Source: UBA12202 sp049595035 (GTDB taxonomy: Bacteria; Pseudomonadota; Alphaproteobacteria; Puniceispirillales; UBA1172). Taken from it: a stretch of DNA of 61,983 bases. The stretch is from assembly GCA_049595035.1 (NCBI GenBank), contig JBMYKD010000012.1, forward strand, positions 1 to 61,983, in the 5' to 3' direction. Position numbers and translations under genes: made by a program. Below, piece by piece: positions 42,727 to 51,943 of the stretch; position 1 is the first letter of the stretch; every line of letters begins with the position of its first letter. Below the pieces are notes generated by a model. It was not told the origin of the DNA, searched no databases, and was given only the letters and a program-made list of their open reading frames with translations.

Positions 42727-44172
42727 TTATTCCACTGTAATCGCCATGAAACGATCCCGGCCACCGCGATTGATTAGTAAGACAATGCTTGTTTTCCCGT
42801 TTTCCATTTCACGACGGATGGCCGCATCAGCCTTATCAAGGGTATCAACCGATGATTTGCCAACCCGCCGAATGATATCACCAACCATCAGGCCAGCATC
42901 ATCAGCCGGTGAACCGGACACGATATCCATAATCACAACACCATTGATATCATCCCCTACCGAAAAATCTTCCCGTCTTTCGGGGGTAAGTGTTTCCAGC
43001 ACAAAGCCAAGTTTATCATTATTAAGCTCGGTAGTCGTATCTTGTTCTGTTGGTGTAGAGGCCAATAAACCGGCTTCTTCGGCTTCTTCCAGCACACCCA
43101 GCGTCACGGAAAGCGTGATTTTCTTACCATCCCGCATAACGACCATATCAATAGGTTTACCAATGGGCGATTCTGCTACAATCCGCGGCAAGCTTCGCAT
43201 TTCTTCGATAGGCTTACCATTAAAGGCAATGACAACATCACCAGCTTTAATTCCGGCGATTTCAGCAGGGCCTTCTTTATGAACAGATGAAATAAGTGCG
43301 CCGCTTTCATCTTCTAGGCCAAAGTTTTCGGCAATTTCAGGGGTAATTTCCTGAATAAAGACACCTAGCCAGCCGCGTCTGGTCTGACCGAATTGCGTGA
43401 GCTGGTCTACAACGTTACTGGCCAGATTAGCAGCAATCGCAAACCCGATACCAACCGACCCACCAGATTGTGAGAAAATGGCCGTATTAATGCCAATGAC
43501 TTCCCCATCTAGATTAAATAAAGGCCCTCCCGAATTACCACGATTAATGGCGGCATCTGTCTGAATAAAATCATCATACGGGCCTGTTCCGATATCACGG
43601 CCGCGAGCGGATATGATACCAGCAGTTACACTTCCGCCAAGGCCAAAGGGATTGCCAATGGCAAGCACCCAGTCACCAACCCGCATCTGGTCGCTATCAC
43701 CAAACGCCACTGGTTGCAGAATTTCATCTTCGGGATCAATCTTAAGTACCGCAATATCCGTTTTCGGGTCACGGCCAATTAATTCTGCGTCAAAACTACG
43801 ATCATTATATAATGTCACGCGAATGGCATCCGCACCATCAATCACATGATTATTGGTCACTACATAACCTTCGGCCGATACAATAAACCCTGATCCTAAT
43901 GCCTGTGCCGTTCTGGGATTATCTCTATCCTGAAACTCTTCAAAAAAATCTTCGAATGGTGATCCGGGCGGGAATTGTAATGAATCATCGCCATCACGAT
44001 TTACCAGTGTTGATGTTGAGATATTCACCACAGACGGAGTCAGCTCTTCAGCAAGATCAGCAAAGCTTTGCGGCCTGTCATTAGCAAGGACAGGGGTGAT
44101 CATCATGGTAAAAAGCACTAATCCGGCTAGCGCATATGCTACATAATGCTGCCATTTTAGGGATGGCATCAT
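42727..44172 (-). CDS. degP: DegP/DegQ family periplasmic serine protease
   Basis: HtrA-type protease-chaperone for misfolded envelope proteins, about 481 residues from the chosen start. That start opens a signal peptide (core YALAGLVLFTMMITPVLA, cleavage near ANDR). Catalytic triad by that numbering: H109 in TNNHVID, D139 in KTDIAVL, and S214 in RGNSGGPLF. Two PDZ domains follow (GWLGVFIQEITPEIAENFGL and the C-terminal GVVIMDIVSGSPADDAGL). The frame is open for 28 more codons upstream. It follows hflK-hflC, as in many alphaproteobacteria, where HflKC shields FtsH; together these form a membrane and periplasm quality-control set. Confidence 0.95.
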   Translation of the reverse strand: MMPSLKWQHYVAYALAGLVLFTMMITPVLANDRPQSFADLAEELTPSVVNISTSTLVNRDGDDSLQFPPGSPFEDFFEEFQDRDNPRTAQALGSGFIVSAEGYVVTNNHVIDGADAIRVTLYNDRSFDAELIGRDPKTDIAVLKIDPEDEILQPVAFGDSDQMRVGDWVLAIGNPFGLGGSVTAGIISARGRDIGTGPYDDFIQTDAAINRGNSGGPLFNLDGEVIGINTAIFSQSGGSVGIGFAIAANLASNVVDQLTQFGQTRRGWLGVFIQEITPEIAENFGLEDESGALISSVHKEGPAEIAGIKAGDVVIAFNGKPIEEMRSLPRIVAESPIGKPIDMVVMRDGKKITLSVTLGVLEEAEEAGLLASTPTEQDTTTELNNDKLGFVLETLTPERREDFSVGDDINGVVIMDIVSGSPADDAGLMVGDIIRRVGKSSVDTLDKADAAIRREMENGKTSIVLLINRGGRDRFMAITVE

Positions 44173-44342
44173 CAGGGTTCCGGTTATTCTTTTTGGATAC
44201 GTCAAGAGTTGAGATGTCACGTTATGCTCCCATTCAATCAGGTCATTTATGATCAAGGAACAGTTTGCCGATAATTGTGTCGATAATTCGGCACAACACC
44301 GGCAAACGTTCTTTATTCTATATTTCAGCAGATGATCCAGGT

Positions 44343-45224
44343 TTATTCAGCGTCCAATACACCGGACTTATTGCCAAAGAAACGGAAGAAATCACTATCT
44401 GGTGAAATCACCATGGATGTTGGGTTATCAGCAAATGATGCCCGATAGGCCTGCATGGACCGATAGAAAGAATAAAACTCTTCATCCACCCCGAATGCAT
44501 CGGCATATATGGCAATGGATTTACTATCGCCACTACCGCGAATAATTTCAGATTCGCGATTTGCTTCAGCCAGAATGACCGCTCTCTGCTTATCGGCAGT
44601 TGCCCGGATTTTCTGAGCTTCTTCTTCACCAGTCGCCCGGAATTCCTTAGCTTCACGTTCCCGTTCCGATTTCATCCGGTTAAAGATATTCTGTGACGTC
44701 GCATCAGGATAATCGGCTCTTCTGATCCGAACATCGACAATACGGATACCAAGTGTTTCGGCAGATGTATTTACCTCATCACGGATGGTTGTGATAATTT
44801 CATTCCGTTGTTCGGACAGGATTTCAACAAGGGACTGGTTACCCAGAACACGTCTAACAGAGGAATCTACCATGGCTTCCAGCCGTTCCTGTGCCGTGCG
44901 CACGGTGCGAACCGTCTGATAGAATTTCAACGGATCAACAATCGCATAGCGGGCATAGGTATCCACTTCCAGACGTTTCTGGTCAGAAAGAATAACCTGT
45001 TCTGAGCCTTGAGATACCATGGAAAGAACCCGATTTTCATAAAAAATCACATTCTGGATAAATGGCATCTTCCAATTCAGTCCGGCTTGTTGCACGGTTC
45101 GCTTCGGTTCACCGAACTGAAGCACGATAGCCTGTTGTGTTTGCTGCACAATGAACAAGGTATTATAGGCAAGAAAGCCAATCAGACCCACAGCAATCAG
45201 AATATAAGTTTGTAGTCGCATCAT
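44343..45224 (-). CDS. hflC: HflC, SPFH-family FtsH modulator
   Basis: Membrane-anchored SPFH (band 7) protein that, with HflK, forms a large periplasmic cage around FtsH and tunes its proteolysis. In the 293-residue product there is an N-terminal membrane helix (about 6-24), then the SPFH domain (VQQTQQAIVLQFGEPKRTVQQAGLNWKMPF), and a long helical region rich in Glu, Ala and Arg (RMKSEREREAKEFRATGEEEAQKIRATADKQRAVILAEANRES). GGAG precedes the start. It is 24 nt from hflK. Confidence 0.95.
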   Translation of the reverse strand: MMRLQTYILIAVGLIGFLAYNTLFIVQQTQQAIVLQFGEPKRTVQQAGLNWKMPFIQNVIFYENRVLSMVSQGSEQVILSDQKRLEVDTYARYAIVDPLKFYQTVRTVRTAQERLEAMVDSSVRRVLGNQSLVEILSEQRNEIITTIRDEVNTSAETLGIRIVDVRIRRADYPDATSQNIFNRMKSEREREAKEFRATGEEEAQKIRATADKQRAVILAEANRESEIIRGSGDSKSIAIYADAFGVDEEFYSFYRSMQAYRASFADNPTSMVISPDSDFFRFFGNKSGVLDAE

Positions 45225-45248
45225 TTTATCTCCGTCTTGCGTCGTCTG

Positions 45249-46337
45249 TTATTTCGCTTTGCCAATTTCTGAAAGCGGCAGATAAGGAATAACTCCTGAT
45301 CCACCTGCGCCGTCATCAATAATGATTTTTTCCACATTACTCATGATATCTTCCAGCGTTTCCAGATAAATACGTTCTTTGGTTACGTCCTTATTGACCA
45401 GATAGGCTTCATACACCTGGGTAAAGCGTGATGCATCACCTTCGGCCTGATTAACAATCTGTTCAGCATAGGCTTCGGCTTCGGCAATAATTCTTGCGGC
45501 CTCACCACGGGCGCGAGGAATAATATCGTTGCTATATGCCTCTGCCTCATTTTTGAGCCTATCTCTATCCTGACGGGCACGCTGAACTTCGTTAAAGGCA
45601 TCAATCACATCCACGGGCGGATCAACGGCCAGCAACTGTACTTCTCGAATAATCACGCCAGCTTCATATTCATCAAGCAGAGCCTGCAATTGCTGTTTAG
45701 CCTGTGCCTGAATTTGCTCTCTGCCATCGGTCAGCGCAAATTGAATATCAACACGTCCGACAATTTCACGCATCACGGCTTCTGCCGCGACTTTTGTGGT
45801 TTCTTCCGGATCAGTCAGATTAAACAGGTATTTGCCAGCATCACCAATTCGCCAGAATACCACAAAATCGATATCGACAATGTTTTCGTCACCAGTGATC
45901 ATTTCACTTTCAAAAGGAAGATCACGGCGATTGCTGGGGCCACCATCACCAATGCTTCTGAAACCGATATTAATCCGGTTGTCGCGGGTGACTTCCGGCG
46001 TCAAAACCGTTTCAATCGGATAAGGCCAGTGATAATGCAAACCCGGCGGGGTAGTTTCGATCCATTCACCAAAACGCAGGACAACACCTTCCTGCTGGGT
46101 ATTTACCCGATAGAATCCGGATGCCAGCCAGCCAAGCAGAGCCAGCACCAGCAATACGATAATCGCGTTACCACGAAAGAAGCCGGGCATGTAGCGGCCG
46201 AAATTATCACGTCCTTTCCGAAAAAAGGCGTCAAAATCTGGTTTTTGATTACGCGGATCCTGACCTGACCCATTAGGGGAGTTACCCCATGGGCCGCCCG
46301 GTTTCCTGTTGTCATTTCCCTGATTATTCCAAGGCAT
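45249..46337 (-). CDS. hflK: HflK, SPFH-family FtsH modulator
   Basis: Partner of HflC in the FtsH cage, about 362 residues. The N-terminus is the Gly/Asn/Pro-rich cytoplasmic tail typical of HflK (MPWNNQGNDNRKPGGPWGN). A membrane helix follows (about 57-75), then the SPFH domain (VNTQQEGVVLRFGEWIETTPPGLHYHWPYPIE) and a helical stalk. I chose the ATG preceded by GGAG 7 nt upstream; an upstream extension of 21 codons has no support. It is the first gene of hflK-hflC-degP-miaA and divergent from mrp. Confidence 0.95.
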   Translation of the reverse strand: MPWNNQGNDNRKPGGPWGNSPNGSGQDPRNQKPDFDAFFRKGRDNFGRYMPGFFRGNAIIVLLVLALLGWLASGFYRVNTQQEGVVLRFGEWIETTPPGLHYHWPYPIETVLTPEVTRDNRINIGFRSIGDGGPSNRRDLPFESEMITGDENIVDIDFVVFWRIGDAGKYLFNLTDPEETTKVAAEAVMREIVGRVDIQFALTDGREQIQAQAKQQLQALLDEYEAGVIIREVQLLAVDPPVDVIDAFNEVQRARQDRDRLKNEAEAYSNDIIPRARGEAARIIAEAEAYAEQIVNQAEGDASRFTQVYEAYLVNKDVTKERIYLETLEDIMSNVEKIIIDDGAGGSGVIPYLPLSEIGKAK

Positions 46338-46554
46338 TATATTCTCCGATCTGGCTGAGCTGTGCGTGATATTGATGGCCGTCTGGCAAGCATAAGGCAA
46401 TCATCTAGATGTGGTTTCATGATATGAATTGTGACAAACATAGATACTATATTTGTTCTCTTATGTCGGTTTTCAAGAAACCCCCTTTATTCTCTTGTCA
46501 TATTTCCTAAATACATACTAAACAACAAGACATATTTTAGAAAGCGAGTTTATT

Positions 46555-47655
46555 ATGATCGTATCAATCACTGAAGAAGATGTCCTGAAAACGTTGTCGT
46601 CGCTAACTATTTTCGGGAATCCCCATGATCTGGTTGCCACGGGGCTGGTATCAGGTGTTGTTGTTAAAAACGGTCATATTGGGTTTTCACTGGAAGTTGA
46701 TCCGAAAAACCTTGAAAAAAGCGAGCCGATCAAAAATGCCGCCGAAGATGCCTTGCGTGCCCTGCCCGGTGTGTTATCGGCAACGGCGATGCTGACAGCA
46801 CATAAACCCGCGCCTAGCACTGTCGCACCAGCACCAGCAGGCCAGCCTGCCGCCGAAGCGCGTGTCTATCAACCAGCAAAACATGTGATTGCGGTGGCGT
46901 CAGGCAAAGGGGGCGTGGGCAAATCCACCACAGCCATCAATCTTGCCCTAGCCCTTCAGCAATTAGGGCAAAAGGTCGCTATTCTGGATGCAGATATCTA
47001 TGGACCATCTCTGCCAAAGCTGCTTGGCACAAAAGAACGGCCCACGGCCGAAAATAACAAATTGATGCCTATTAAAGCATATGGGCTTACGGCCATGTCT
47101 ATCGGATTTCTGGTGGATGAGGATGCGCCAACCATCTGGCGTGGGCCTATGGTCATGTCTGCCATTGAACAGATGTTGCGGGATGTCGAATGGGGTGACC
47201 CGGATATCCTGATTATTGATATGCCACCAGGCACCGGTGACGCCCAGCTTACCCTATCCCAACGTGCCAGCCTTGCCGGTGCCGTGATCGTATCAACCCC
47301 GCAAGACCTGGCATTAATCGATGCCAGAAAGGGATTAAATATGTTCCGTAAGGTTCATGTTCCTGTATTGGGTATCATTGAAAATATGAGCTATTTTATC
47401 TGCCCTGCTTGCCAAACCACTCATGATATCTTTAGCCGCGGTGGTGCGGAAAAAGAAGCAACAGACCTCGGCGTTCCGTTTTTGGGGGCTATCCCGCTTG
47501 AAATGGAAATTCGCACAGGGGCAGATGCCGGAAAGCCCGTGGTAGCCACTGACCCGGAAAGTGTCCACAGCACCCCGTATCTCAACATTGCGAAAACACT
47601 GATGGCGTCTTTGCCTGAACAACCGCGCCGCGCCCCGAATATTAATATCAGCTGA
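46555..47655 (+). CDS. apbC: Mrp/ApbC family iron-sulfur cluster carrier
   Basis: P-loop ATPase of the Mrp/NBP35 group, which carries [4Fe-4S] clusters to target apoproteins. The 366-residue product has an N-terminal MIP18/DUF59 domain (about 1-85), a Pro/Ala linker, and the deviant Walker A GKGGVGKST (117-125). The C-x2-C cluster motif (C283, C286 in YFICPACQ) is intact. A single gene with its own promoter region, divergent from hflK. Class I fumarase, which needs a [4Fe-4S] cluster, is encoded about 2.4 kb away and is a natural client, though that is inference. Confidence 0.95.
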   Translation: MIVSITEEDVLKTLSSLTIFGNPHDLVATGLVSGVVVKNGHIGFSLEVDPKNLEKSEPIKNAAEDALRALPGVLSATAMLTAHKPAPSTVAPAPAGQPAAEARVYQPAKHVIAVASGKGGVGKSTTAINLALALQQLGQKVAILDADIYGPSLPKLLGTKERPTAENNKLMPIKAYGLTAMSIGFLVDEDAPTIWRGPMVMSAIEQMLRDVEWGDPDILIIDMPPGTGDAQLTLSQRASLAGAVIVSTPQDLALIDARKGLNMFRKVHVPVLGIIENMSYFICPACQTTHDIFSRGGAEKEATDLGVPFLGAIPLEMEIRTGADAGKPVVATDPESVHSTPYLNIAKTLMASLPEQPRRAPNINIS

Positions 47656-47680
47656 CCCGTTATTCTAGCCCAAGAAGTGA

Positions 47681-48217
47681 TCAGATGTGATGGCTGCGTT
47701 CCAACCGGATCAGATCAAATCCGATAGATTCATCCGAAGACGGGTGATGGTCACGCGTCACTTCTGTCCAGTCGGCTTCATTCCATTCAGGGAACAGAGC
47801 GGCTCCATCCGGTGACAGATGGACTTCGGTCAGATCAATAACATCAAGATGCGGCATAAAAGCGGAATAAATCTCACCCCCGCCGAAAATGACAATCTCA
47901 CCCACTCTATCCTTATCTGCTGCAATCCATTCCTCAGCGGCGGCAATAGCATCCATGATACTAGACACCGTGATAGCGCCTTCTCCTGACCAATTTGCTT
48001 GACGCGTCAGCACAATATTGGCCCGTCCGGGTAACGCGCGGCCAATGGATTCAAATGTCCGTCGCCCCATAATGAGCGGTCGCCCCATCGTCAGGGATTT
48101 TACACGCGGCAAATCCCCCGGAATATGCCATAGCAATTGCTGGCCATCACCAATGACTCTATTTTCCGCCATGGCAACAATAGCAACAAGCGGATATTGC
48201 GATATCTGATGGGTCAT
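47681..48217 (-). CDS. folA: Dihydrofolate reductase
   Basis: Regenerates tetrahydrofolate from the dihydrofolate made by thymidylate synthase. The 178-residue product shows VAIVAMAENRVIGDGQQLLWHIPGDLPRVKSLTMGRPLIMGRRTFESIGRALPGR, the complete folate- and NADPH-binding N-terminal half (the acidic active-site residue is the Asp in IPGDLPR), and VIFGGGEIYSAF for the cofactor. The start overlaps the thyA stop by 4 nt, so the two enzymes of the dTMP cycle are co-translated. Confidence 0.97.
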   Translation of the reverse strand: MTHQISQYPLVAIVAMAENRVIGDGQQLLWHIPGDLPRVKSLTMGRPLIMGRRTFESIGRALPGRANIVLTRQANWSGEGAITVSSIMDAIAAAEEWIAADKDRVGEIVIFGGGEIYSAFMPHLDVIDLTEVHLSPDGAALFPEWNEADWTEVTRDHHPSSDESIGFDLIRLERSHHI

Positions 48218-49008
48218 ACGGCTACCTCGGCTGCGATATGTGGATGCGGATCATAGCCTTCGATAGCAATATGTTCGGCGGTAAATGCTTCCAGCGTATC
48301 TGGTGGATCAATCAGTTTCAATTGTGGTAATGGCCGTGGATCGCGGGAAAGCTGACGTTTAGCTTTATCCAGATGATTCACATAAAGATGCGCATCTCCC
48401 ATGGTATGAACAAATTCCCCTACCCCTAATCCCGTAACATGAGCCACCATATGAGTCAGCAAGGCATAACTCGCAATATTAAATGGCACACCCAGAAAGA
48501 TATCTGCACTGCGCTGATATAACTGGCAAGACAACCGGTTATCAGCCACATAAAATTGAAAAAGAGAATGGCAAGGGGGCAAGGCCATCTGGCCAATATC
48601 GGCAGGATTCCATGCCGTTACCAGCATCCGCCGCGAATCCGGATTGGTTTTTATCATATGGACAACATCGGCCAGTTGATCCACCTCACCCCCATCGGGG
48701 GTTTTCCAATGACGCCACTGGCGACCATATACAGGGCCCAGATCGCCTGTTTCATCTGCCCATTCATCCCAGATGCTAACCCCATGTTCATTCAGATAGG
48801 CAATATTCGTATCCCCCCTGATAAACCATAGCAGTTCATGAATAATCGATTTGAGGTGCAGTTTTTTTGTCGTGACAAGCGGAAACCCATCCGTCAGGCG
48901 ATAGCGGCTCTGCCAACCGAATACCGAAACCGTCCCAGTACCTGTGCGGTCATCCTTTCGGTGGCCATGCGTTAAAACATGATCCAACAAATCTAGATAG
49001 GCTTGCAT
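48214..49008 (-). CDS. thyA: Thymidylate synthase ThyA
   Basis: Methylates dUMP with methylene-tetrahydrofolate. The 264-residue length equals the E. coli type. Catalytic C146 is in LPPCHSLFQFYV; RTGTGTVSVFG, HELLWFIRGDTN, and the dUMP-binding QRSADIFLGVPFNIASYALL and HLYVNHL are complete. It is the first gene of the thyA-folA pair and diverges from ssrA. AGGAGAG precedes the start. Confidence 0.97.
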   Translation of the reverse strand: MQAYLDLLDHVLTHGHRKDDRTGTGTVSVFGWQSRYRLTDGFPLVTTKKLHLKSIIHELLWFIRGDTNIAYLNEHGVSIWDEWADETGDLGPVYGRQWRHWKTPDGGEVDQLADVVHMIKTNPDSRRMLVTAWNPADIGQMALPPCHSLFQFYVADNRLSCQLYQRSADIFLGVPFNIASYALLTHMVAHVTGLGVGEFVHTMGDAHLYVNHLDKAKRQLSRDPRPLPQLKLIDPPDTLEAFTAEHIAIEGYDPHPHIAAEVAV

Positions 49009-49084
49009 AATCTCTCCTCACCTCATGATTATTTATGTTAATCTTAAGCGGATGTCTTGGCAATGCGGCAGAAAGTGATTATGT

Positions 49085-49404
49085 TAGATTTGCTGGTAAC
49101 AGCTATGGCGATAAACGCGATGCGAAATAGGCAGAGCGGACCCGGGGGCAGTGCCCGGCGCCTCCACCATTATCCGGACGTTCTTTAAAGGAACATTCTT
49201 TATGGGGGCGAGTCAGGATCGACGCATGTAGTAAAGGCAAAGTTTTCGCTCGGCATGGCACCACCGATATCGGGCCAAACAAGTAGTTGCAAACGACAAC
49301 TATGCTCCGGTTGCTGTTGCTGCTTAATCGCGGTTACAAAAACCACTCTTAAACTCCAGCAGGTTGAGCCCTGTTGGCGGGGTTTGGATTGACCTTGCAA
49401 CAGA
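49085..49404 (+). ncRNA. ssrA: Permuted (two-piece) tmRNA
   Basis: Circularly permuted tmRNA gene of the alphaproteobacterial type; outer boundaries are approximate. The acceptor piece comes first and ends CGCCTCC-A-CCA at 49159-49169, with a T-arm CCGGG/CCCGG whose loop reads GGCAGTG rather than TTCRA. A short spacer (49170-49203) is removed in processing. The coding piece starts GGGGGCG at 49204, which pairs with CGCCTCC. The tag frame runs 49289-49327 from resume codon GCA: ANDNYAPVAVAA then TAA. The tag ends in the hydrophobic AA recognised by ClpX. A strong terminator follows. sspB, the adaptor for tagged proteins, is the next gene. Confidence 0.93.
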
Positions 49405-49414
49405 ATAATCCGGC

Positions 49415-49438
49415 GGCAGGGGTTTCCCCTGCCGTTTT
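49415..49438 (+). terminator. Intrinsic terminator of ssrA
   Basis: GGCAGGGG-TTT-CCCCTGCC forms an 8-bp perfect GC-rich stem with a 3-nt loop, followed by GTTTTT. It lies right after the tmRNA coding piece and before sspB, so the two are separate transcripts or sspB depends on read-through. Confidence 0.85.
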
Positions 49439-49520
49439 TATTTCCCATTCCTAAATGTGTATTTGTAAATCTGCATAGAATCAGATTATATTAATAAATA
49501 TATCGGGGGGTATATGTGTT

Positions 49521-50003
49521 ATGGTAGATGACAACGCGGTAAAACCGGAAATAAATTATGAACTTCTAGTAGAAAATGCCTTGAAAGACGTGGTGCGGTC
49601 TGCCCTCATGATCACGCAAGAAACCGGATTACCCGGGGAAACACATTTTTTCATCACGTTCAATACCAATCAGGATGATGTCACTATCCCCGACAGGCTT
49701 AAAGAAAGCCACCCTGATAAAATGACTATCATTATTCAGCATCAATTCTGGGATTTGGTTGTGGATCAATCCCATTTTGAAATCACCCTGTCCTTTGGTG
49801 GCCAGAAAGAACATCTCAGCGTTCCGTTTACTGCCATCACCGAATTCAATGATCCGTCAGCAGGATTTGGTCTTCAATTCACCATGATGGAAAACAATGA
49901 CAATGATGAAGACATATCAGAACTTGATGACCATGCCGCCGAAGACGTTCCCGCCAAGAGCGCAGACGTTGTATCACTGGATACGTTTCGCAATAAGAGT
50001 TAA
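49521..50003 (+). CDS. sspB: SspB-type ClpXP adaptor
   Basis: Adaptor that tethers ssrA-tagged proteins to ClpXP. The 160-residue product has the alpha-type SspB core: INYELLVENALKDVVRSALMITQETGLPGETHFFITFNT, then VTIPDRLKESHPDKMTIIIQHQFWDLVV and HLSVPFTAITEFNDPSAGFGLQF. An acidic, flexible linker (NNDNDEDISELDD) leads to a C-terminal tail (ADVVSLDTFRNKS) that fits the ClpX-binding motif. GGGGGG lies upstream of the start. It lies directly after ssrA and 5 nt before fumarase. Confidence 0.93.
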   Translation: MVDDNAVKPEINYELLVENALKDVVRSALMITQETGLPGETHFFITFNTNQDDVTIPDRLKESHPDKMTIIIQHQFWDLVVDQSHFEITLSFGGQKEHLSVPFTAITEFNDPSAGFGLQFTMMENNDNDEDISELDDHAAEDVPAKSADVVSLDTFRNKS

Positions 50004-50008
50004 CGGTA

Positions 50009-51613
50009 ATGACAACGTTTCAATATAGCCCCATTCTGCCTAAAACACGTCCGGATTGTGAATGGGTGCATATCACCTCCGACTATATCGAACAGGTGAC
50101 ATGGGGCGGCAAAAGCTTTTTAAAGGTTCAGCCTGAAGCCCTTAGCCTTATTGCAGAAAGAGCATTTAAAGAAATATCACATTTTCTGCGGCCGTCCCAT
50201 TTAGGCCAGCTTCGCGCTATTCTTGATGATGACGATGCTTCACATAATGATCATTTTGTTGCGCTGGAAATGTTGAAAAATGCCGTTATTGCCGCTGACC
50301 AGATTCTGCCCATGTGTCAGGATACTGGCACGGCTATCATCAGCGGTGTGCGTGGTGATCAGGTGTTCGTTGATGGTGATGATGGTGAAGCGCTGGCACG
50401 CGGGGTCTGGCAAGTCTATCAGACCAGCAATCTGCGCTATTCACAAGTGGCGCCGATTTCCATGTTTGATGAAGTGAATACCGCCACAAATCTGCCTGCC
50501 CAGATTGATCTCTATGCTGGTAAAGGCATGGAATATCATCTGGATTTTATTCAGAAAGGCGGGGGTTCTGCAAATAAAACCTTCCTTTTTCAGAAAACGA
50601 AAGCCATTCTGAAACCCGAAAGCCTATCCCAATTTATTGATGAAACCCTTAGAACACTGGGAACAGCCGCCTGCCCACCCTATCATCTGGCTGTGGTTAT
50701 TGGCGGCACGTCAGCTGAAGCCAATCTGAAAACCGTCAAAGCCGCATCAACCCGCGGATTGGATCATTTGCCCGATAAAGGCGATGGGCTGGGCGCGGGC
50801 TACCGTGATCGTGAATGGGAAGATATTATTCTGGGTATTACGCGTGATCTGGGTATCGGGGCACAATTTGGCGGAAAATATTTCTGCCATGATGTTCGCG
50901 TTATCCGACTGCCGCGGCATGGGGCATCCTGCCCTGTGGGGATTGGTGTATCCTGTTCGGCAGATCGGCAGGCGATGGCAAAAATCACTCCGGATGGCAT
51001 TTTTCTTGAAAGACTGGAACATGATCCTGCCCGTTTTCTGCCTTCTGTCACTATGGATCAGGATGATGCCGTGGCGGTTGATCTCAATCAGCCTATGGAC
51101 CAGGTGCGCGCATTGTTGAGCCAGTACCCCGTGAAAACACGGCTTAAGCTAACCGGCACCCTGATTGTTGCACGGGATAGCGCCCATGCCAAATTGCAAG
51201 AAAGGCTGGAAACCGAAGGCAAGCTTCCGGATTATTTCTGCAACCACCCTATTTATTATGCCGGCCCTGCAAAAACCCCTGATGGCATGGCATCTGGCAG
51301 TTTTGGCCCCACTACCGCCGGCCGCATGGATAGTTATGTCAAACAGTTCCAGAAAGCTGGCGGGTCACTTGTGATGCTGGCAAAAGGCAACAGAAGCCGA
51401 GACGTGCGTGAGGCATGTGCCACCTATGGCGGGTTCTATCTGGGGTCTGTTGGCGGCGCGGCAGCCAAACTGGCGATTGATTCTATCCGCAAGGTTGAGG
51501 TGCTGGAATATCCGGAACTTGGGATGGAAGCTGTCTGGAAAATCGAAGTTGAGGATTTCCCCGCTTTCATCATTATTGATGACAAAGGAAATGATTTTTT
51601 CAATCTGGGTTAA
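50009..51613 (+). CDS. fumA: Class I (iron-sulfur) fumarate hydratase
   Basis: TCA-cycle hydration of fumarate to malate by the oxygen-sensitive [4Fe-4S] form. The 534-residue product holds both halves of the class I enzyme: an N-terminal domain with C103 in PMCQDTGTA as a likely cluster ligand, FLFQKTKAIL, the GGTSAEANLKTVK stretch, and cysteines in ASCPVGIGVSCSADRQ. The C-terminal domain carries the swivelling fold (GPTTAGRMDSYV and GGFYLGSVGGAAAKL). Only a 5-nt gap separates it from sspB, so they are co-transcribed. No class II fumC is in the window. Confidence 0.95.
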   Translation: MTTFQYSPILPKTRPDCEWVHITSDYIEQVTWGGKSFLKVQPEALSLIAERAFKEISHFLRPSHLGQLRAILDDDDASHNDHFVALEMLKNAVIAADQILPMCQDTGTAIISGVRGDQVFVDGDDGEALARGVWQVYQTSNLRYSQVAPISMFDEVNTATNLPAQIDLYAGKGMEYHLDFIQKGGGSANKTFLFQKTKAILKPESLSQFIDETLRTLGTAACPPYHLAVVIGGTSAEANLKTVKAASTRGLDHLPDKGDGLGAGYRDREWEDIILGITRDLGIGAQFGGKYFCHDVRVIRLPRHGASCPVGIGVSCSADRQAMAKITPDGIFLERLEHDPARFLPSVTMDQDDAVAVDLNQPMDQVRALLSQYPVKTRLKLTGTLIVARDSAHAKLQERLETEGKLPDYFCNHPIYYAGPAKTPDGMASGSFGPTTAGRMDSYVKQFQKAGGSLVMLAKGNRSRDVREACATYGGFYLGSVGGAAAKLAIDSIRKVEVLEYPELGMEAVWKIEVEDFPAFIIIDDKGNDFFNLG

Positions 51614-51659
51614 TGAATCCATCATCCCAAACAAAACAAATCAAATCATAATTATAAAC

Positions 51660-51684
51660 TAAAAAAGCCCGGCAAAACCGGGCT
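51660..51684 (-). terminator. Intrinsic terminator after rpmJ
   Basis: AGCCCGG, 5-nt loop, CCGGGCT. Read on the minus strand it is followed by TTTTTT, giving a good terminator for rpmJ. The plus-strand side ends TTAATTGG, a weak U-tract, so it may also partly stop fumarase transcripts arriving from the other side. Confidence 0.8.
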
Positions 51685-51708
51685 TAATTGGCACTTGCTA
51701 AAAGGGGG

Positions 51709-51834
51709 TTAACCCTGACGTGCCTTCATCCGTGGGTTCTTTTTGTTGATGACATAAAGACGGCCACGACGACGAACGACCTGACAGTGGCGGTCACGGT
51801 TTTTCAATGTTTTTAATGAGCTGGCAACTTTCAT
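51709..51834 (-). CDS. rpmJ: Ribosomal protein bL36
   Basis: A 41-residue basic protein of the large ribosomal subunit. It begins MKVASSLKTLKNRDRHCQVV and ends KNPRMKARQG. Only one cysteine is present, so it lacks the zinc-binding CxxC...C-x4-H pattern; this is the zinc-independent C-minus type, which many alphaproteobacteria carry as the sole copy. It is a single gene with its own terminator, converging on the fumarase gene. Confidence 0.95.
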   Translation of the reverse strand: MKVASSLKTLKNRDRHCQVVRRRGRLYVINKKNPRMKARQG

Positions 51835-51943
51835 CGCGCTAACCTTTCTAAATATTCTGGATTTTGATAACGCCTACCACCCGTAAGGTCAAGCCGTAAA
51901 TGCATATTCTTGGCGGATTTTCAGACAAATGGAACAAATCCGC

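Noticed and set aside
46401..46554. CTTGAAA on the minus strand before hflK as a heat-shock (sigma-32) promoter
   Set aside because: The -35 match is exact, but no CCCCAT-like -10 lies at the right distance.
49200..49448. 82-codon minus-strand frame with CRRIILLQGQ
   Set aside because: It lies antisense to the tmRNA coding piece and its terminator.
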